Shown: positions 48,016 to 59,924, numbered from the stretch's first letter. The stretch: 64,000 nucleotides of DNA from Lithospermum erythrorhizon (GCA_019722365.1 JADFUC010001193.1:1-64000); one strand, 5' to 3'. The notes: generated by a model not told the origin, from the sequence alone. Made by a program: numbers and translations.

Positions 48016-48191
48016 CTAATGTTCGGTTGCGAAACCACAACAACAAGTATATTGTCCTGACTGAAGTATACATTTACCATGGAAAAAGCCTCCTACCACA
48101 CATAAGTAATCACACTTTTCTACAGACTCTTTTGATCCTGGATCACAAGCCTTGAGGCATGTGTTATTAATTCGACTTTCCGCCTCTTGAG
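48016..48191 (-). CDS. Defensin-like cysteine-rich peptide, second exon
   Basis: A CTTTGCAG acceptor at 48199-48192 opens a 57-residue frame ending TAG. It contains CLKACDPGSKESVEKCDYLC, then VVGGFFHGKC, ILQSGQYTCCC. The spacing C-x3-C-x10-C-x3-C, a glycine-containing stretch before KC, and a terminal cysteine cluster fit the plant defensin-like (DEFL/LCR) families. These are secreted peptides with an N-terminal signal exon, and the exon-phase (one base carried over, then AQEAESR) also fits the usual phase-1 intron after the signal peptide. No signal-peptide exon was recognised in the next 600 bp upstream on this strand, so the gene may be incomplete. The role of such peptides ranges from defence to reproduction; none is assigned here. 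Confidence 0.5.
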
Positions 48192-49095
48192 CTGCAAAGA
48201 AATGAAAAATTTTATATGAGAATTATAAATTCATTTATTCATGTACTTATGAAAAAAATTATGAAGACTCATATAAGAAAAAAATAGATTTAAATATTTT
48301 TTGTTATATAGAAGAGTGAAATCCGAAATTTGATCAAATAGAAATATAGTGCTTATTACCAACAACATTTTAAAAGTTTAAGGGGCGCAAATGTTTTCTT
48401 TTTTATTGATAAAAGGAATTATAAAGAATACTTTAAATAAATCGCAAAAGGCTTATCGAGTTTGACTTTAAATGACCGAAAGATTAATAAAGCTTTGATC
48501 ACAGATTGACATTCAAATGACTGATTTGGTCAAATTATCAAGTCGATAGTAAAGGATTTGTTAATTGAGATAATTATCGATTGAGTGCCGAGATAGTTCT
48601 GATGTTGGATTAGTGCGAAATTAGTACTTGGCGTGTTGCGATGTGATTTGCCGAAGTGTAAATTGTTGTAGGGTCTCCAAAAGAATAGGGTCGAATATGG
48701 CATTTGGCGTGCGAGGGGCCAAATATTCGCAGCCAACAATGCCTTTAAACTTATCTGCCAGCAATGTAATTATCTGAGCCATGTTAATAAAATACGTGAC
48801 GAGAAAAAAATGTCGATTTTCTTGCGAATTTATAATTCCCGGTTAGTTATGAGGAAAATTACGTGAAAAAATGAAAAGTTTATTGGGGAAAAAATGCGTG
48901 CGGCAGCGTTTCTTACGGTATAAAGCGTATTACTTTTTAAAATCTTTTGGATCAAAAATACGGAAATATAACTTTATCTTTTTACATTTATTTGTATATT
49001 AATTGCCCAAATTTAATTTATAAGCAGCCAATTTACCGTATAATTATAGAAAAATAGTAAGATCTTTGATCATTTGCTCAAGTATTTAATAATAC

Positions 49096-49290
49096 CTATT
49101 TAAAATAATTTATTGAAGCGATATAATGAATTTTATGTTCAAAATTAAAAACATTATCATAAAGTTTAAAGATTATTTCATCTACTAAATAACTATCATC
49201 TTCTAAGTGTAAAATATATTTACCAAAATTGTATTTGGGATCGTATACTCTTCCTTCACCATTAATAGGTGTATCAGCATAATTTGGTAA
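49096..49290 (-). other. Coherent 64-codon open stretch, unrecognised
   Basis: Without an ATG, the minus strand reads LPNYADTPINGEGRVYDPKY and then FGKYILHLEDDSYLVDEIIF, then a stop. A second readable piece (VYDSIYDLIQEEW) lies upstream at about 49380-49340 in another frame. Composition looks protein-like rather than random AT DNA, but I do not recognise a family. It may be a decayed coding insertion. Confidence 0.3.
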
Positions 49291-51580
49291 TTAGAGATAT
49301 TATTCATATTTATCGACCCCCGAATCTAAGACTTATAATTACCATTCTTCTTGTATTAAATCATAAATACTATCATAGACAAATGCACTTTAACATTTCA
49401 TGAGTTCATTTATTTATAACTTTTTATTTGTGCGATTTTCAAAATTCGGATGAATGATTTTGAAAAGAAAAATAGTAGAGTTTTTCTAGTATAATTTAAT
49501 TAAAAGGATGACAAAGCGCATTTTACTCAAAAAACTCGTACATACCTATTTTTAGCGTTTTATCTTGTAACATCACAAAAAAGCAGAGTTTTTTAAGTAT
49601 AATTCATTTGATGCGAGCCTTGGCGTTTTTGCGTGAAAGACTCATTACGTACGGGTTTTATAAACACTTTACTAACAAAGACTAAAGTGCAACTTCGTCG
49701 TCTTGTTGGAATTTAAATCATGATTAAGCTGCTTAAAATATTAAATATTGATATATTTTTCAATGAATATATAACACATTAATTAAGCGTTATTTGAATT
49801 GAAATTGAAAAAAAATCGGTCATTAAAATTAAAATGTGATAATTTTTTAGGGACGGATGAAGTAAAAAATTATGTCTACAAGTTTAGGGAGGTCGTGACC
49901 CAAAATCATTGAACTACGGTCCGACCATCAAGTTACAAGGATATTACCAATGGAGAATAGCAACATCATCAATATGATTGCTTGGAGTCCAAACGTTTTA
50001 GCATTTCTGGTAGTCTCCATTGTTTGAAAAAAATCACCTTCTCAACCTTTGGAGTATAAAATTGTTGTTGTAGTTGAATGATATATCTCTCGGCGAGATT
50101 AAGAAGTGGGGAAAATGGCGGATAGACTTGTCCTTTTATAATCCCTCATCGATGACAAGAATAGAAATATATTTAAATTATCATAATGTCCACTTAAATA
50201 ATTATTTTATTTATTGATTAGTACTCCGTAATATATAATATCTGAGATAGCAAATGCCATGATTGTATAAGATTTTAATAAATAGCATAAAGAACTTTAT
50301 GTTGAATTCTTTATAATCAATGCATAAGTAACGTCTACTGGATACATTTTAAGTTGGTTCCTTATTAAGTTAATTATAGATGTGTTTTATTTTATTTTTT
50401 ATTTAATTAATTAAAATCGATTCAATTAAGTGTTTGTTATTTAAAAAATAAAATATAAAGTGCAATATATATAAATTTCATGTTTTGCTCTTAGGTTTAC
50501 TGTTAAAGTGGAGTTGGGGTACCAAAAATATGTTTTCCAAAGTGTAGGTCTGCAAAAATCGTGACCGGATACTATTTGAAGGTTAAAATATTTAAGCGTA
50601 CATTTGAAATGTTCCAAAACACTTGATTCGGTCTTAGATGAAATTTAGCCTATTTTATTCTTTACAACTATCAAATTATTAACAAGAAGAAAAGTGGTTT
50701 GAGGAGAGTCCAAATATGAAGTATGTCCAAAAATAATGAAACTTTTTGAGAAAGTATCTTGAAACGGACACACACCCCGTATGTGTCCGAGTTTGAGAGG
50801 GCATTTGTAGGCAATTAAAATTAAATAATTAAATGGTGAAACTCTAATTTACGAGGATTGATCAATTAACTTAATTAAGAATAATCAATCGCACAATTAC
50901 AAGTGGCATTAAACCCAATCTCAATGACATTTTTTGATATCCTTCAATTAAAATTAGACCATTGGAAGCTTAAGGTTAGATATTTTAATATGCAGGGGTA
51001 ATTAATAGGGTAAAATTAGGATTTATTACTAGAAATTAAACTAATTTTATCACATCATATGATGATGTGACATTGAGAAATAGGATTTACAATATTTACT
51101 AGTTTCAAATAATAAATTGGAATTAAAAATAAAAATAATAAATTGATTTTTTTATAGCGATTTCGAAATAACATTTCGATAAAAAAAAAAGAATAAAGAT
51201 TGAACCATGGGTACCAGTGGAACAAGCTAAAGGGAGACTGCGCCGCATGAATTATCACGTGATTACAAAGTCGGCAAAAGTTTGTAAATTAATACTCTCC
51301 CCACTTTTTTTAGTTACTATTTTAGCAACGACAAAAAATTTAAAATAGTTAATATTTTGCGCAATAATAATTAGTTGTATTGGTAAATGATGGACCACGT
51401 ATTATCTACAAAAAAAAGTTAGTTTATGGTTTAATTATAATGAGTGAAAAGTTTAAGTACTTTCTTATAACATCAAGTTTAAATATGTAATCAAAATTAA
51501 TAATCTGAAACAAAAACAGCAATTGATAGTAATGTCATTAATATTATAAATGTCAATCGATTTTTCTTTTTTTTATATAG
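49291..51580. other. AT-rich intergenic tract
   Basis: No gene, RNA gene or transposon ends could be supported. Only short ORFs occur (for example 51055-51258 on -), without recognisable motifs. Confidence 0.5.
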
Positions 51581-51584
51581 CAAA

Positions 51585-52320
51585 TATTTAAATCAATGAA
51601 ATGTTTGATATGGCTTAACCAGATAATACATCGAAAAGGTGGCGCAACTAATGGATCAGCGGTAATATAGGGGTACTCGTATAGCAAATGTTTAAATCCA
51701 GCAAAATGTTTGTCTGAGCGGCAGATAATACGTCGAAGGTGGATCTAAGCCCATTTCTTTAAAAAAATGAAATCATTGAAGGTGGTCACTTATTATTTGC
51801 TTTTCTTGTTATACAAAAAAATCAAATCATTAATCACAGGCCTAGCTATTTGTTTTAAAAAAATGAAATCTGCTCGAAAGGTGAGTCCTAACATTTCTTT
51901 TCTTACATAGCAAAAAATTCCAAATACATCGAAAGGTGGACATAACTATTTACTTTTATTCGTATTAAAAAAATAAAATCAAATTGCTTTTCTTCATATA
52001 TATAAAAAAATACATCCAAAGGTGGGCCTAACTAAAAAAAATCAAATCAAATTTATTTTTTTCGTATAAAATCAAATCGTTGAAATGTGAAAGAGCTGTA
52101 TTTAACTAACATAGAAAAAATCAAATCAAATTGTTTTTCTTCATATAAAAAAAATAAAATAAAATCATCCAGAAAGGTGGGCTTTGTATTTGCTTTAAAA
52201 AAAAATGAAATACATAAAGGGTGGGGCCTGCTTCGTTTCTTTATATATAAATAAAAATAAAGATAAATCAAAATACGTGAAGGTGGCTAGCTATTTAACT
52301 TCTTACGTATATAAAAAAAG
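51585..52320. repeat. Minisatellite, unit about 65-80 bp
   Basis: A unit built from ATCGAAAGGTGG.CCTAACTAT, then TTGCTTTTCTT.ATATA, an A-run and ATCAAATC, recurs about ten times with variation. Copies are visible near 51630, 51735, 51780, 51870, 51930, 52010, 52090, 52165, 52215 and 52275. There is no coding frame across it. Confidence 0.75.
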
Positions 52321-53485
52321 TATTTGAATCAACATCAACTAACAAATAAAATTGCATCTGAAAGCCTCATGGATGATGAATGCTTAAGTCAAATAGAAGA
52401 AACTATCACGGATGATAAATCGCAATTCAATAATTCGTCATCAGAATCAACTCACGATGATCAATAGGTCAGCGTTTATGAAAGTTCTTGGCGAGTTCGC
52501 TACATTAGTGTTTGCACAAGATTTTTCGGGGAGGGCAATGTCAATTTGAATCTCATTATAGGAGTAGGGACTTGAGAATTATTGTAATACGGTGTATTAA
52601 GTATATAAAAAAAATGCTATATGTCTACTAGTTTGGATATAAACCCAGCAATCTATCACCACCAATGATATTATAACTAGCTACAAATCCATATTAAATA
52701 TTTTGATCACACGTTTCCAATTTCCTTACAGATCCACATCATATTACAACAATTTACATACACATGGGATCTGGCCAAATCATTTCCTTGCCACAAAAAA
52801 ATACTACGTAATTGAACAATAAAAGTTCTGGAACAAGATAATGTAGAAATCAATTGTCAAATGCATGTTGTTATTTTGCCATTTTGGTGCCAAAAGATAC
52901 ATTTTTACACTGGAACTACCAGTTTCAAAGATCTATTCAACTAATAAGATTGGGTGGACTGAAATCTGCTTGATATCGAAAGCTTTGATATCACTTTTCA
53001 CGTTTACCGTTTACAACTCGGAGGGAACCAATTGTGGCAAAAGGTGAAAAGCAAAAAAAATTGAAAAAAAGGAAGAACAATATACATATGAAATTCTTCA
53101 CCGCAGTTGCTCCTCTTACAAGTTACAACAAGCCAACAACACAACTTAGATGTAATCGGTTCTCCAAGCCTCTCAAATGGTGTCCCAGTAGCATACACCT
53201 GTAATGGTAAAAGAGGGCCTTTGTCATAAAGATCAAGCAAAAATTTTACATAGCAGAAAGAACTATTATAGTAAAGGCAAGCATTTCAAGTTTTTTCTTT
53301 TTTCTTATTTTCCTCAGATTATGGAAGCGTTGAATCCAGAATGTACTGCAAGAGAACACTCACCAGAACAGCAATTTGGCCAAGTAATCTCTGGACGTAC
53401 TGACAAAATCACATGAAACATCATCACCATTTTCAACGCTTTTCCTGAACCCTAAAGTCGAGCCTTCTTGATGTTTTGATGGATT

Positions 53486-53488
53486 CTA
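53486..53488 (-). other. Premature TAG in DUF760 exon 3
   Basis: GACATATAGAATCC on the coding strand puts TAG in frame with both upstream and downstream conserved sequence (55 codons from the exon-3 end to the next splice site remain open afterwards up to KLLF). A CAG-to-TAG change is one transition. ATATAG also resembles a splice acceptor. Confidence 0.8.
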
Positions 53489-54491
53489 TATGTCAGATTC
53501 AATGATAGTAAATGCTTCAGAGATCGTATTATTCTTTCTGATAAACTCAGTTCGTAAATTTTGTTGTTTCTCCACATGCAGTTCCTGTCACATATTGGAT
53601 CAGCTAGCAGTATAAAGAAAATATCTCAAAATATTGTGACTATCAGAAAGAAAAACCTAAAAGAAGTGCCTCTTGATCTTCTATTGGCAAATCATACACA
53701 GGAATAACAGTCAAAATGCCAAATAAAGACCTAGTGATTAAATATATGGGTGCACCTTATATGCACAGAGAGCTTCAAAAGAAAAGTAACTAAAAAGGCA
53801 AAGGAAGTACACATGTTTGGAACACCACCAGACCATTCCAAACTCATCTCACTCAATCCGAAAATTTTTGCAGGAGTATCAACAAAGAATAAATGTAAGA
53901 TTTGATATCAATAAGAAATAAGGTCCTGCTTGTCATCTCATGCTTAGACATAACATGGACAACTTAACTGGGATGTTGTAGACATGAATGCAATGAAATT
54001 CATCGGCACTTCTTAGCAAATCAACACCCTTACCATGGAACCATTTAATGCTGTCATACGCACAAATCATAGCTTTATAATCCTTCAATACTTTCTCACA
54101 CAGGTAAACAGGGTTTTGCATAAGCACGTGAATCTAATTGAGTGGCCGACTCTAATACCATGTTAAGAATCATGGGTTCCACAAAAACTAATTGGCAGCA
54201 TGAAACTCGCCTGTATCTTACGAATCCATCTGGAAGGTACTCTTTTAATAATATGAGAGAGGTGCCTTTTTAATGTATTTTGCATTTACTCTAGACATGC
54301 ATAGTGGAACTATTAATTTGGATGTATAAAGTTGAAAGTAGAGTACATAGATCATCATGCTAAACAAAGGTAATATGAATTGGTTAGTGCTGTTATCGAG
54401 TTCTGTTATACCCGGAGTCCCAGACCGAACCGATCCAATCACATGACCAGTACAGATCCGATTCGAAAATAGTTTTAATACTCTTTTAACA

Positions 54492-54670
54492 GTTAGTATC
54501 CGTTTATGTAGTGCATGCATTATCATATCATTTGATCTTAGTAACATCATAAATGACAAGATTAGGTCCCGACTCCCAACCATAAGTTAGTATCCGTTTA
54601 TGTAATGCATGCATTATCATATCATTTGATCTTACTAACATCATAAATCACAAGATTAGGTCCCAACCAT
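54492..54670. repeat. 94-bp tandem duplication in DUF760 intron 2
   Basis: GTTAGTATCCGTTTATGTAG, TGCATGCATTATCATATC, TTTGATCTTA... starting at 54492 recurs from 54586 with few changes (period 94). Recent by its similarity. The second copy loses a few bases near its end (GACTCC). Confidence 0.85.
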
Positions 54671-55127
54671 CTTTAACCATAACCAGTAAGAGATTTCTAT
54701 GTTGATAGCTTTAAATTATCATGCATACTCCTTGTTAGGATTCACAAATTGTTGGCTTCAGACAAAAATTTACCTAAAGACTAGAAACAAATTACAAAGG
54801 TACATTTGCAGATATATATACAGAGCAGTAAGAGCACTATGTGAAAGATTTATAAGGAAGTACTTTTGTAACTACACAGCTCACCTCACCGACATATAAT
54901 GATTTATGTCAGGAATCCTTCTATGCTTCAAATACTATTTACTTAAAGTGAGCAATAAACTAACTAAAGTTGGAACACCCCAAAGCTATGTAGATTCAAT
55001 CCAAATACAGGCCATGGTAAATTGAGATATATACACCCAACTTGAAAGGTACAAGAAAAATAATCTAATACCAATTCAAGAATGAATCCTACGTGAAGAA
55101 CACTACATCAGAAAGCATAGTAAATTA

Positions 55128-55292
55128 CTGCCTCCATTCTAAAAAAGATTGTCGAATATAGTCGACAATGTTTGGTTGAAAATATATTAATGAGTATTTT
55201 CAATTTAATTTACTATTGATATTATCATTTTCATTCAAATAGAAGTTTGTTTTGACAACAAAAAATCAAACAAATTTTTGGAATGGAGATAG
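55128..55292. mobile_element. Stowaway-type MITE in DUF760 intron 2
   Basis: The left end CTGCCTCCATTCTAAAA (from 55128) and right end TTTTGGAATGGAGATAG (to 55292) are inverted repeats with TA on both outer sides (55126-55127 and 55293-55294). The 165-bp length, AT-rich centre, CTCC-type end and TA target fit Stowaway elements of the Tc1/mariner group. Confidence 0.8.
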
Positions 55293-55949
55293 TAATCATT
55301 TTGTTTTTTAATTCTAACAGCTCTAATACTTGACTACCAAAGTGAAAAACTCAGAGATGTTCACCTGCTTGACAGAGGAAAGCTCGGACTCTAATTCCTG
55401 AATGTAACTTAGAACTTCAGGAGACAAGTCCCCAAGATTTTGAGCACTCGTCTTATCAAAATCTTCAACAGATTTGTTGAAACCTTCATTTTCTCCCCCT
55501 CCATTAGTCTCTTGGCACTTCAACTCCGGAACTCCATTTTCATTCAAACTAGTAATCCTTTCATAACTCTCCATTGATAAGTCGAAATTCCTCATCAACG
55601 AAATCCTATACTCCACATTCCATAATGTGTATCTATACACCCATTTAACAACCAATTAGCAAATTAATGTCCAATTCAGCAAAAAGGAAAAAGAAAACAA
55701 ACATTTTCGCCAAATATTATGCCAGCATATGCAAATATACTTGACTTCAAAATTAAAAACCAAGCAATTTCGCTGCGATGAAAGTTATTGTAGCTTCAAG
55801 GTTATGTGTGTAAGGGTGTCAATTAAGTCTACAAGGTTCGTTAATTCTAACAATTGAAAATGAAACAATACAAACTTTTTCAAATGGTAGCACTAATATA
55901 ATTGACGGTTTAAGCTAAAATTACTTTAATAAGCTAAAGTTAATCATCA

Positions 55950-56390
55950 CAATTTAAGATAACATATGAAACTTTACATCAAAAGTGTGCACATAATGAA
56001 AAATTATCAATTTTGTTCAAAACAATCAAATATTTTGCAAGACTAGTTTTAGTATAAACAATCAATTATATGGATACGAGTAATCAATTTATAAATTACC
56101 CGGTAATAATGGAAGAAAATGAGATAAGAAATTAAACTTTACATGACAAAAGTGTAACTATAATGAAAAATTACCACTTTCGTTCAAAACAACAAATATT
56201 TACGACAATAATTTTAGTCTAAACAATCAAGTATATCCTTATAAGGGAGTAATTTATAAATTACCCAGTAATAACAGAAGAAACAATAACATGAGAAATT
56301 ATATGAAAATTTATCAGTTATTTTACTAGAATACTTTTAGTCTAAACAATCATATAATTAATAAATTACCCGGTAATAATGGAAGAAACA
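55950..56390 (-). repeat. Tandem repeats in DUF760 intron 1 copying the exon 1 splice donor
   Basis: A segment with GTTCAAAACAA, ATAAACAATCAA, ATTTATAAATTACCCGGTAAT, then AATGGAAGAAA occurs three times, with TTACCC(G/A)GTAATAA at about 56097, 56261 and 56366. The third copy is the real exon 1/intron 1 boundary, so the other two lie inside intron 1 and carry imitation donor sites. Confidence 0.8.
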
Positions 56391-56848
56391 ATAAGTCGAT
56401 CAAGTGGCAATTTAGAAAGGCGAACAGTAACATCAAATTGATGAGAGGGAAGCAAACCCAACATAGAAGAAATGGTCTGTTTCATAGAATCCTTAGCCGA
56501 TTCCGAAACCCCCTTGGAAATAATGGAAATATCAAGCGGCGCAATCCTCTTAACCATATTGGCTATCACATCAAACCCACTTCCGAATTGAGTTTTTCGA
56601 GTCGAGACCAAGTCGTCCGACACCCCGCCCCCGTCTACTCCCGGGATTAAGGAGTTCATGGTCAGTTTAATCCCCCGTTTCCGGAGTAACGGGGACGGGT
56701 TACACCGATGCCACTTTCCAAACAGACAAACACGGCTTTGTGGGGGGATTACGAAAGGTTTAAGAGTTGTATAAGCCATAAATTAATTAGCATAATAAGG
56801 TTTATTTTTGGGTTGACTTATGTTTAAGGCCACCAAATCCTAGAGGTG

Positions 56849-56871
56849 AGATGATGATGATGATGATGATG
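56849..56871. repeat. GAT microsatellite upstream of DUF760 gene
   Basis: About seven GAT/ATG trinucleotides, 70 bp upstream of the DUF760 start codon on the minus strand, likely in its 5' UTR or promoter. Confidence 0.9.
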
Positions 56872-56984
56872 TTGGAGTGAATAGTTATGGTTGAGGATTG
56901 GTAGATCAAAGGGACCTGGGTTTTTGGTATATTGTACTACAGATTTCTCACTTCAGCTATCATGTCATAATTGTTTTCGGATTT

Positions 56985-57665
56985 TCTAGGTCGACCAGGT
57001 TTTTACTTTAGGGATATTGCTCGATTAAGATTGAAGCCAGAAAAAATCGAGCGAATCGGGCCAGAATTTTAATCGATTTGGTTGAAAAAAAAGTGAGATC
57101 GAAAGTAAGAATGATAAAAATATAAAAGCACAACCGAAGCCGTACCCAAACCCGAGTATAGATATTTTTTGTTTAAAAATATTTATATTTGTGATATTTT
57201 AGTTTAAGTAATCTTTCTGATTTAAGTTTGAAATCGTGTATTTGGTGGAATGTTTGGAGGCGTCTGTTGTGTCGATGTTATTAACGTATGCATGTGTTAG
57301 TAATATGTTTGAAGTATATCTTATTATCGTGTGTTTGAAAGCAGATTTGATTGTGTCGATACATTTTGTAGCAGAATGTCTCTTTGTTATATAAATGCGT
57401 TTGGTGTATGTAGTTGAAATTTATGTCTATTTTATTTTAATTTGAAATCATGAGCTTCTTTTATATTATATTATTGTTATAAAATCGAAAATCGACCAAG
57501 GCAAGCCCAGAAACATGAAAATCGCTTGTCAATTGAACGAATCAAACCGAATTAATTTCTAGCAAAGAGAAATGGTTTGTGTATTTAAAAAACCGATATA
57601 ATCGGTTTCACACAAAAAAAATTGGAAAAAATCGGCATGGCCAGGCAAGAAAACATCTTGCGTAA
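56985..57665. repeat. Probable nonautonomous transposon with AATCGG/ACCGA ends
   Basis: 57050-57170 is rich in AATCG, ACCGAAGCC, CCCGAGTAT motifs and 57480-57660 is rich in AAATCGAAAATCGACC, AACCGA, AATCGG. These resemble the ends of short plant DNA transposons around an AT-rich centre. I could not pair exact inverted repeats or find a target duplication. Confidence 0.35.
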
Positions 57666-58273
57666 ATTAAGATCATCTAATTAGGTTATGAATCGTCGAT
57701 TTAGTATGATACTTAGGCTACGTCGTTTTGGAAATTTTCTCCGCATTCAATAATGTTAAAATTTGCGAAATATAGATTTTAATTTAGGGTAAAATCATAA
57801 ATGGCACATATATTACACTGTCAGAGTCAATTTCATAGAAAATATATTGGGGTCGTTTTAAAATAAAAAGAAACAAAACAATAAACAACAAAGTTAGATT
57901 ACAATATGGAGTTTTCTTGGGCAAGAACTATCTAGTATCAGATGTTAAACTTGTTACATTAGTTTAGTTCAAAATAATTCAAAGGTTATCTTAGAAATTA
58001 TTAAAATTAGTTGTATTTGCGTAGTCTAGCGTGTACCAGGTATTTAAGTATTTTATAGTATAATTTTCATGATTGGTGAAAAAATATTTAAATTATGTAA
58101 CATGTATTAAAGTATTTTGGCGTTTGAATAAGAGAGTCGAATGAAGGTTTTAAGGAGGAGCTGTTATTGGTTACGGCCAGGCGATGAAGTTTAGAGCAAC
58201 CGTCACGACAATAATTGTCATGCGAATTCGGTGAAAGCGTAAATAAATTTAGTACTTTCATAAGAAACGAATA
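57666..58273. other. AT-rich spacer
   Basis: No supportable feature. Short ORFs (58088-58282 on -) show no motif. Confidence 0.5.
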
Positions 58274-58715
58274 AATTAACACACATTATTTACGCATATT
58301 AACATTTATTATTATAAGAGAGATGTGTGGATAGAATTGTCGTATTTAGGCGATTCTGACTTGTCATGGAGAGATTATTGTGTAAATAAAAAAGACCAAC
58401 ACATTTTTAAATGGGAGGGTAAAATAGGAATTCGTTAATTTGAACTTGCATGGAGTAGCCGTCATTGTCCAAAGCACTTACGTTATATATAGTATAGATT
58501 AACACACATTATTTTACGCATATTAACATTTATTATTATGAAAATTATTATGGATAGGATTATCGTATTAGGCGATTCTGGCTTGTCGGAGAAGTTATTG
58601 TGTAAATAAAAAATCAACACATTTTTTATCGGGAGGGATAAAATAGAATTCACGATTAATTTGGGCGAGCAGGTAGCGAGTCGATCGTAACGCATTATAT
58701 ACATTATATATAGTA
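58274..58715. repeat. 224-bp tandem duplication
   Basis: ATTAACACACATTATTTACG, CATATTAACATTTATTATTAT, GGCGATTCTG.CTTGTC, GTGTAAATAAAAAA..CAACACATTTTT, GGGAGGG..AAAATAG.AATTC from 58274 recurs from 58498. Both copies end with TTATATATAGTATAGAT. Clear direct repeat with scattered changes. Confidence 0.85.
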
Positions 58716-59915
58716 TAGATAACTCACGTGAATTGGATGTTACAAAATCTTGCATGATAAGTCTTTAATTGTATCCTCCTCCACCTCTCGCTAATTGTAG
58801 TGAAGAGTCTATACCTAACCTGAGAGAATCTATCCATATATGAAATAAAGTAGGAACGAGGAGATAAAGTTATTTTGATGAAATCCATGATATGAAACTC
58901 CCTTAATTATAAAAACATAAATTTACATATAAGTTAACTGCCTTCGTTTTTCAAATTTATGTTGATTTCATAAAGAAGAAATGAAAATAACAATTGTATG
59001 ACATCTTTGATATTTTATCATCACTGTGTATGCAAAAGTATATATGTAGCTTCCATTACATATGTTATTTAATTATTTATAGTTTTTATCATTTATATAT
59101 ATGTTTAGTATAATAGCTCAACCTAATATAAACAAATACTGGAGTATATAACATTTTTATTTTTTATTTTTCTTCTTCATAATTTGAATACAAAAGTTAA
59201 CAGTGCACAAGTTATATTGTATCCAAACAACTAGTAATAATATAAATATCGCGGCAAAGATTGATTCTTCATTAAAAGAAGTCATGTAAGGGAGTGCTTT
59301 AAAAACTGCGTGGAGAACAAATAGTCATGCTACTTGTCTTTTAAAGATGTTTAAAATCCTCTTGAAAGAGATGATCCTCAATTTAGTGTTTTTATCACAT
59401 GTCTCGATAGCTAACAACCATTTTGCTATTGTCTCGACAGAGATGCCAATAAAAGTTTGATGTTACTTTTTAGAGCAACCCCCATAATAAGGTTGGTCGA
59501 TTTTAATTGAACTTCTATTGAACAATCATCTACAGGGACTCTTGAGATCTTTCAAGAGCTAGATTTGGCTAAATCCATGATGCATCCCTTATTAAGTGAA
59601 ATGAGTGGTTGAGTTAAATCAATGCCACTGGTTAACTAAGTCTAACTTTTTAAGTCAAAGTTAAAACTTCACTCAATGATGCATCCCTTATTGCAATACT
59701 TAGCTTGTAAGAGAATTAAAGTATTTATAGCTTATAAGTTGGTCAAAGGTGATCCAATAAAGTGTTGCAACAATACTCTTATCTAATGCGCTTTCTACAA
59801 AGTTTTTGGAAAGTTTTCTAATCTACTCTCTATCAGTAGCGGATGTATTCAGTTCAAAGCTTATTCACTTGAACCATTAAAAGTTGTTAAAAAATTTAAA
59901 TATCTTTATAAACGT
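58716..59915. other. Intergenic AT-rich tract
   Basis: No gene found. CCTAATATAAACAAATACTGGAG-type sequence and several direct short repeats (TGATGCATCCCTTATT at about 59578 and 59680) occur without clear structure. Confidence 0.5.
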
Positions 59916-59924
59916 AATGTTCTC

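Larger units (their letters stand above)
53123..56779 (-). pseudogene. DUF760-family (plastid-type) gene with in-frame stop in exon 3
   Basis: Exons 56779-56370, 55632-55365, 53584-53364 and 53198-53123 join in phase (975 bp, 324 residues plus stop if the internal TAG is ignored). Two DUF760 repeats are visible: residues about 95-160 (SAKDSMKQTISSMLGLLPSH, then ITGYTLWNVEYR.SLMRN) and the C-terminal SRDYLAKLLFWCMLLGHHLR, then GLENRL...VVGLL. A basic, Ser/Arg-rich N-terminus suggests a plastid transit peptide. Between the repeats are an acidic linker and a coiled-coil-like LSYIQELESELSSVKQ. Exon 3 reads ELHVEKQQNLRTEF... but has TAG at 53488-53486, codon 259, before the second repeat. No donor site lies between the exon-3 acceptor and this TAG that would remove it. 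Either a 258-residue truncated product, a decayed allele, or a sequence error. Function of the family is unknown. Confidence 0.82.

Noticed and set aside
51585..52320. CRISPR-like array
   Set aside because: Repeats and spacers are not distinct, units vary throughout, and the sequence is plant nuclear DNA.
53004..53240. 78-residue minus ORF reading YATGTPFERLGEPI
   Set aside because: It is the wrong frame of DUF760 exon 4; the correct frame gives CMLLGHHLRGLENRL.
55128..55292. Coding exon of the DUF760 gene
   Set aside because: Its inverted ends and TA duplication identify it as a MITE within intron 2.
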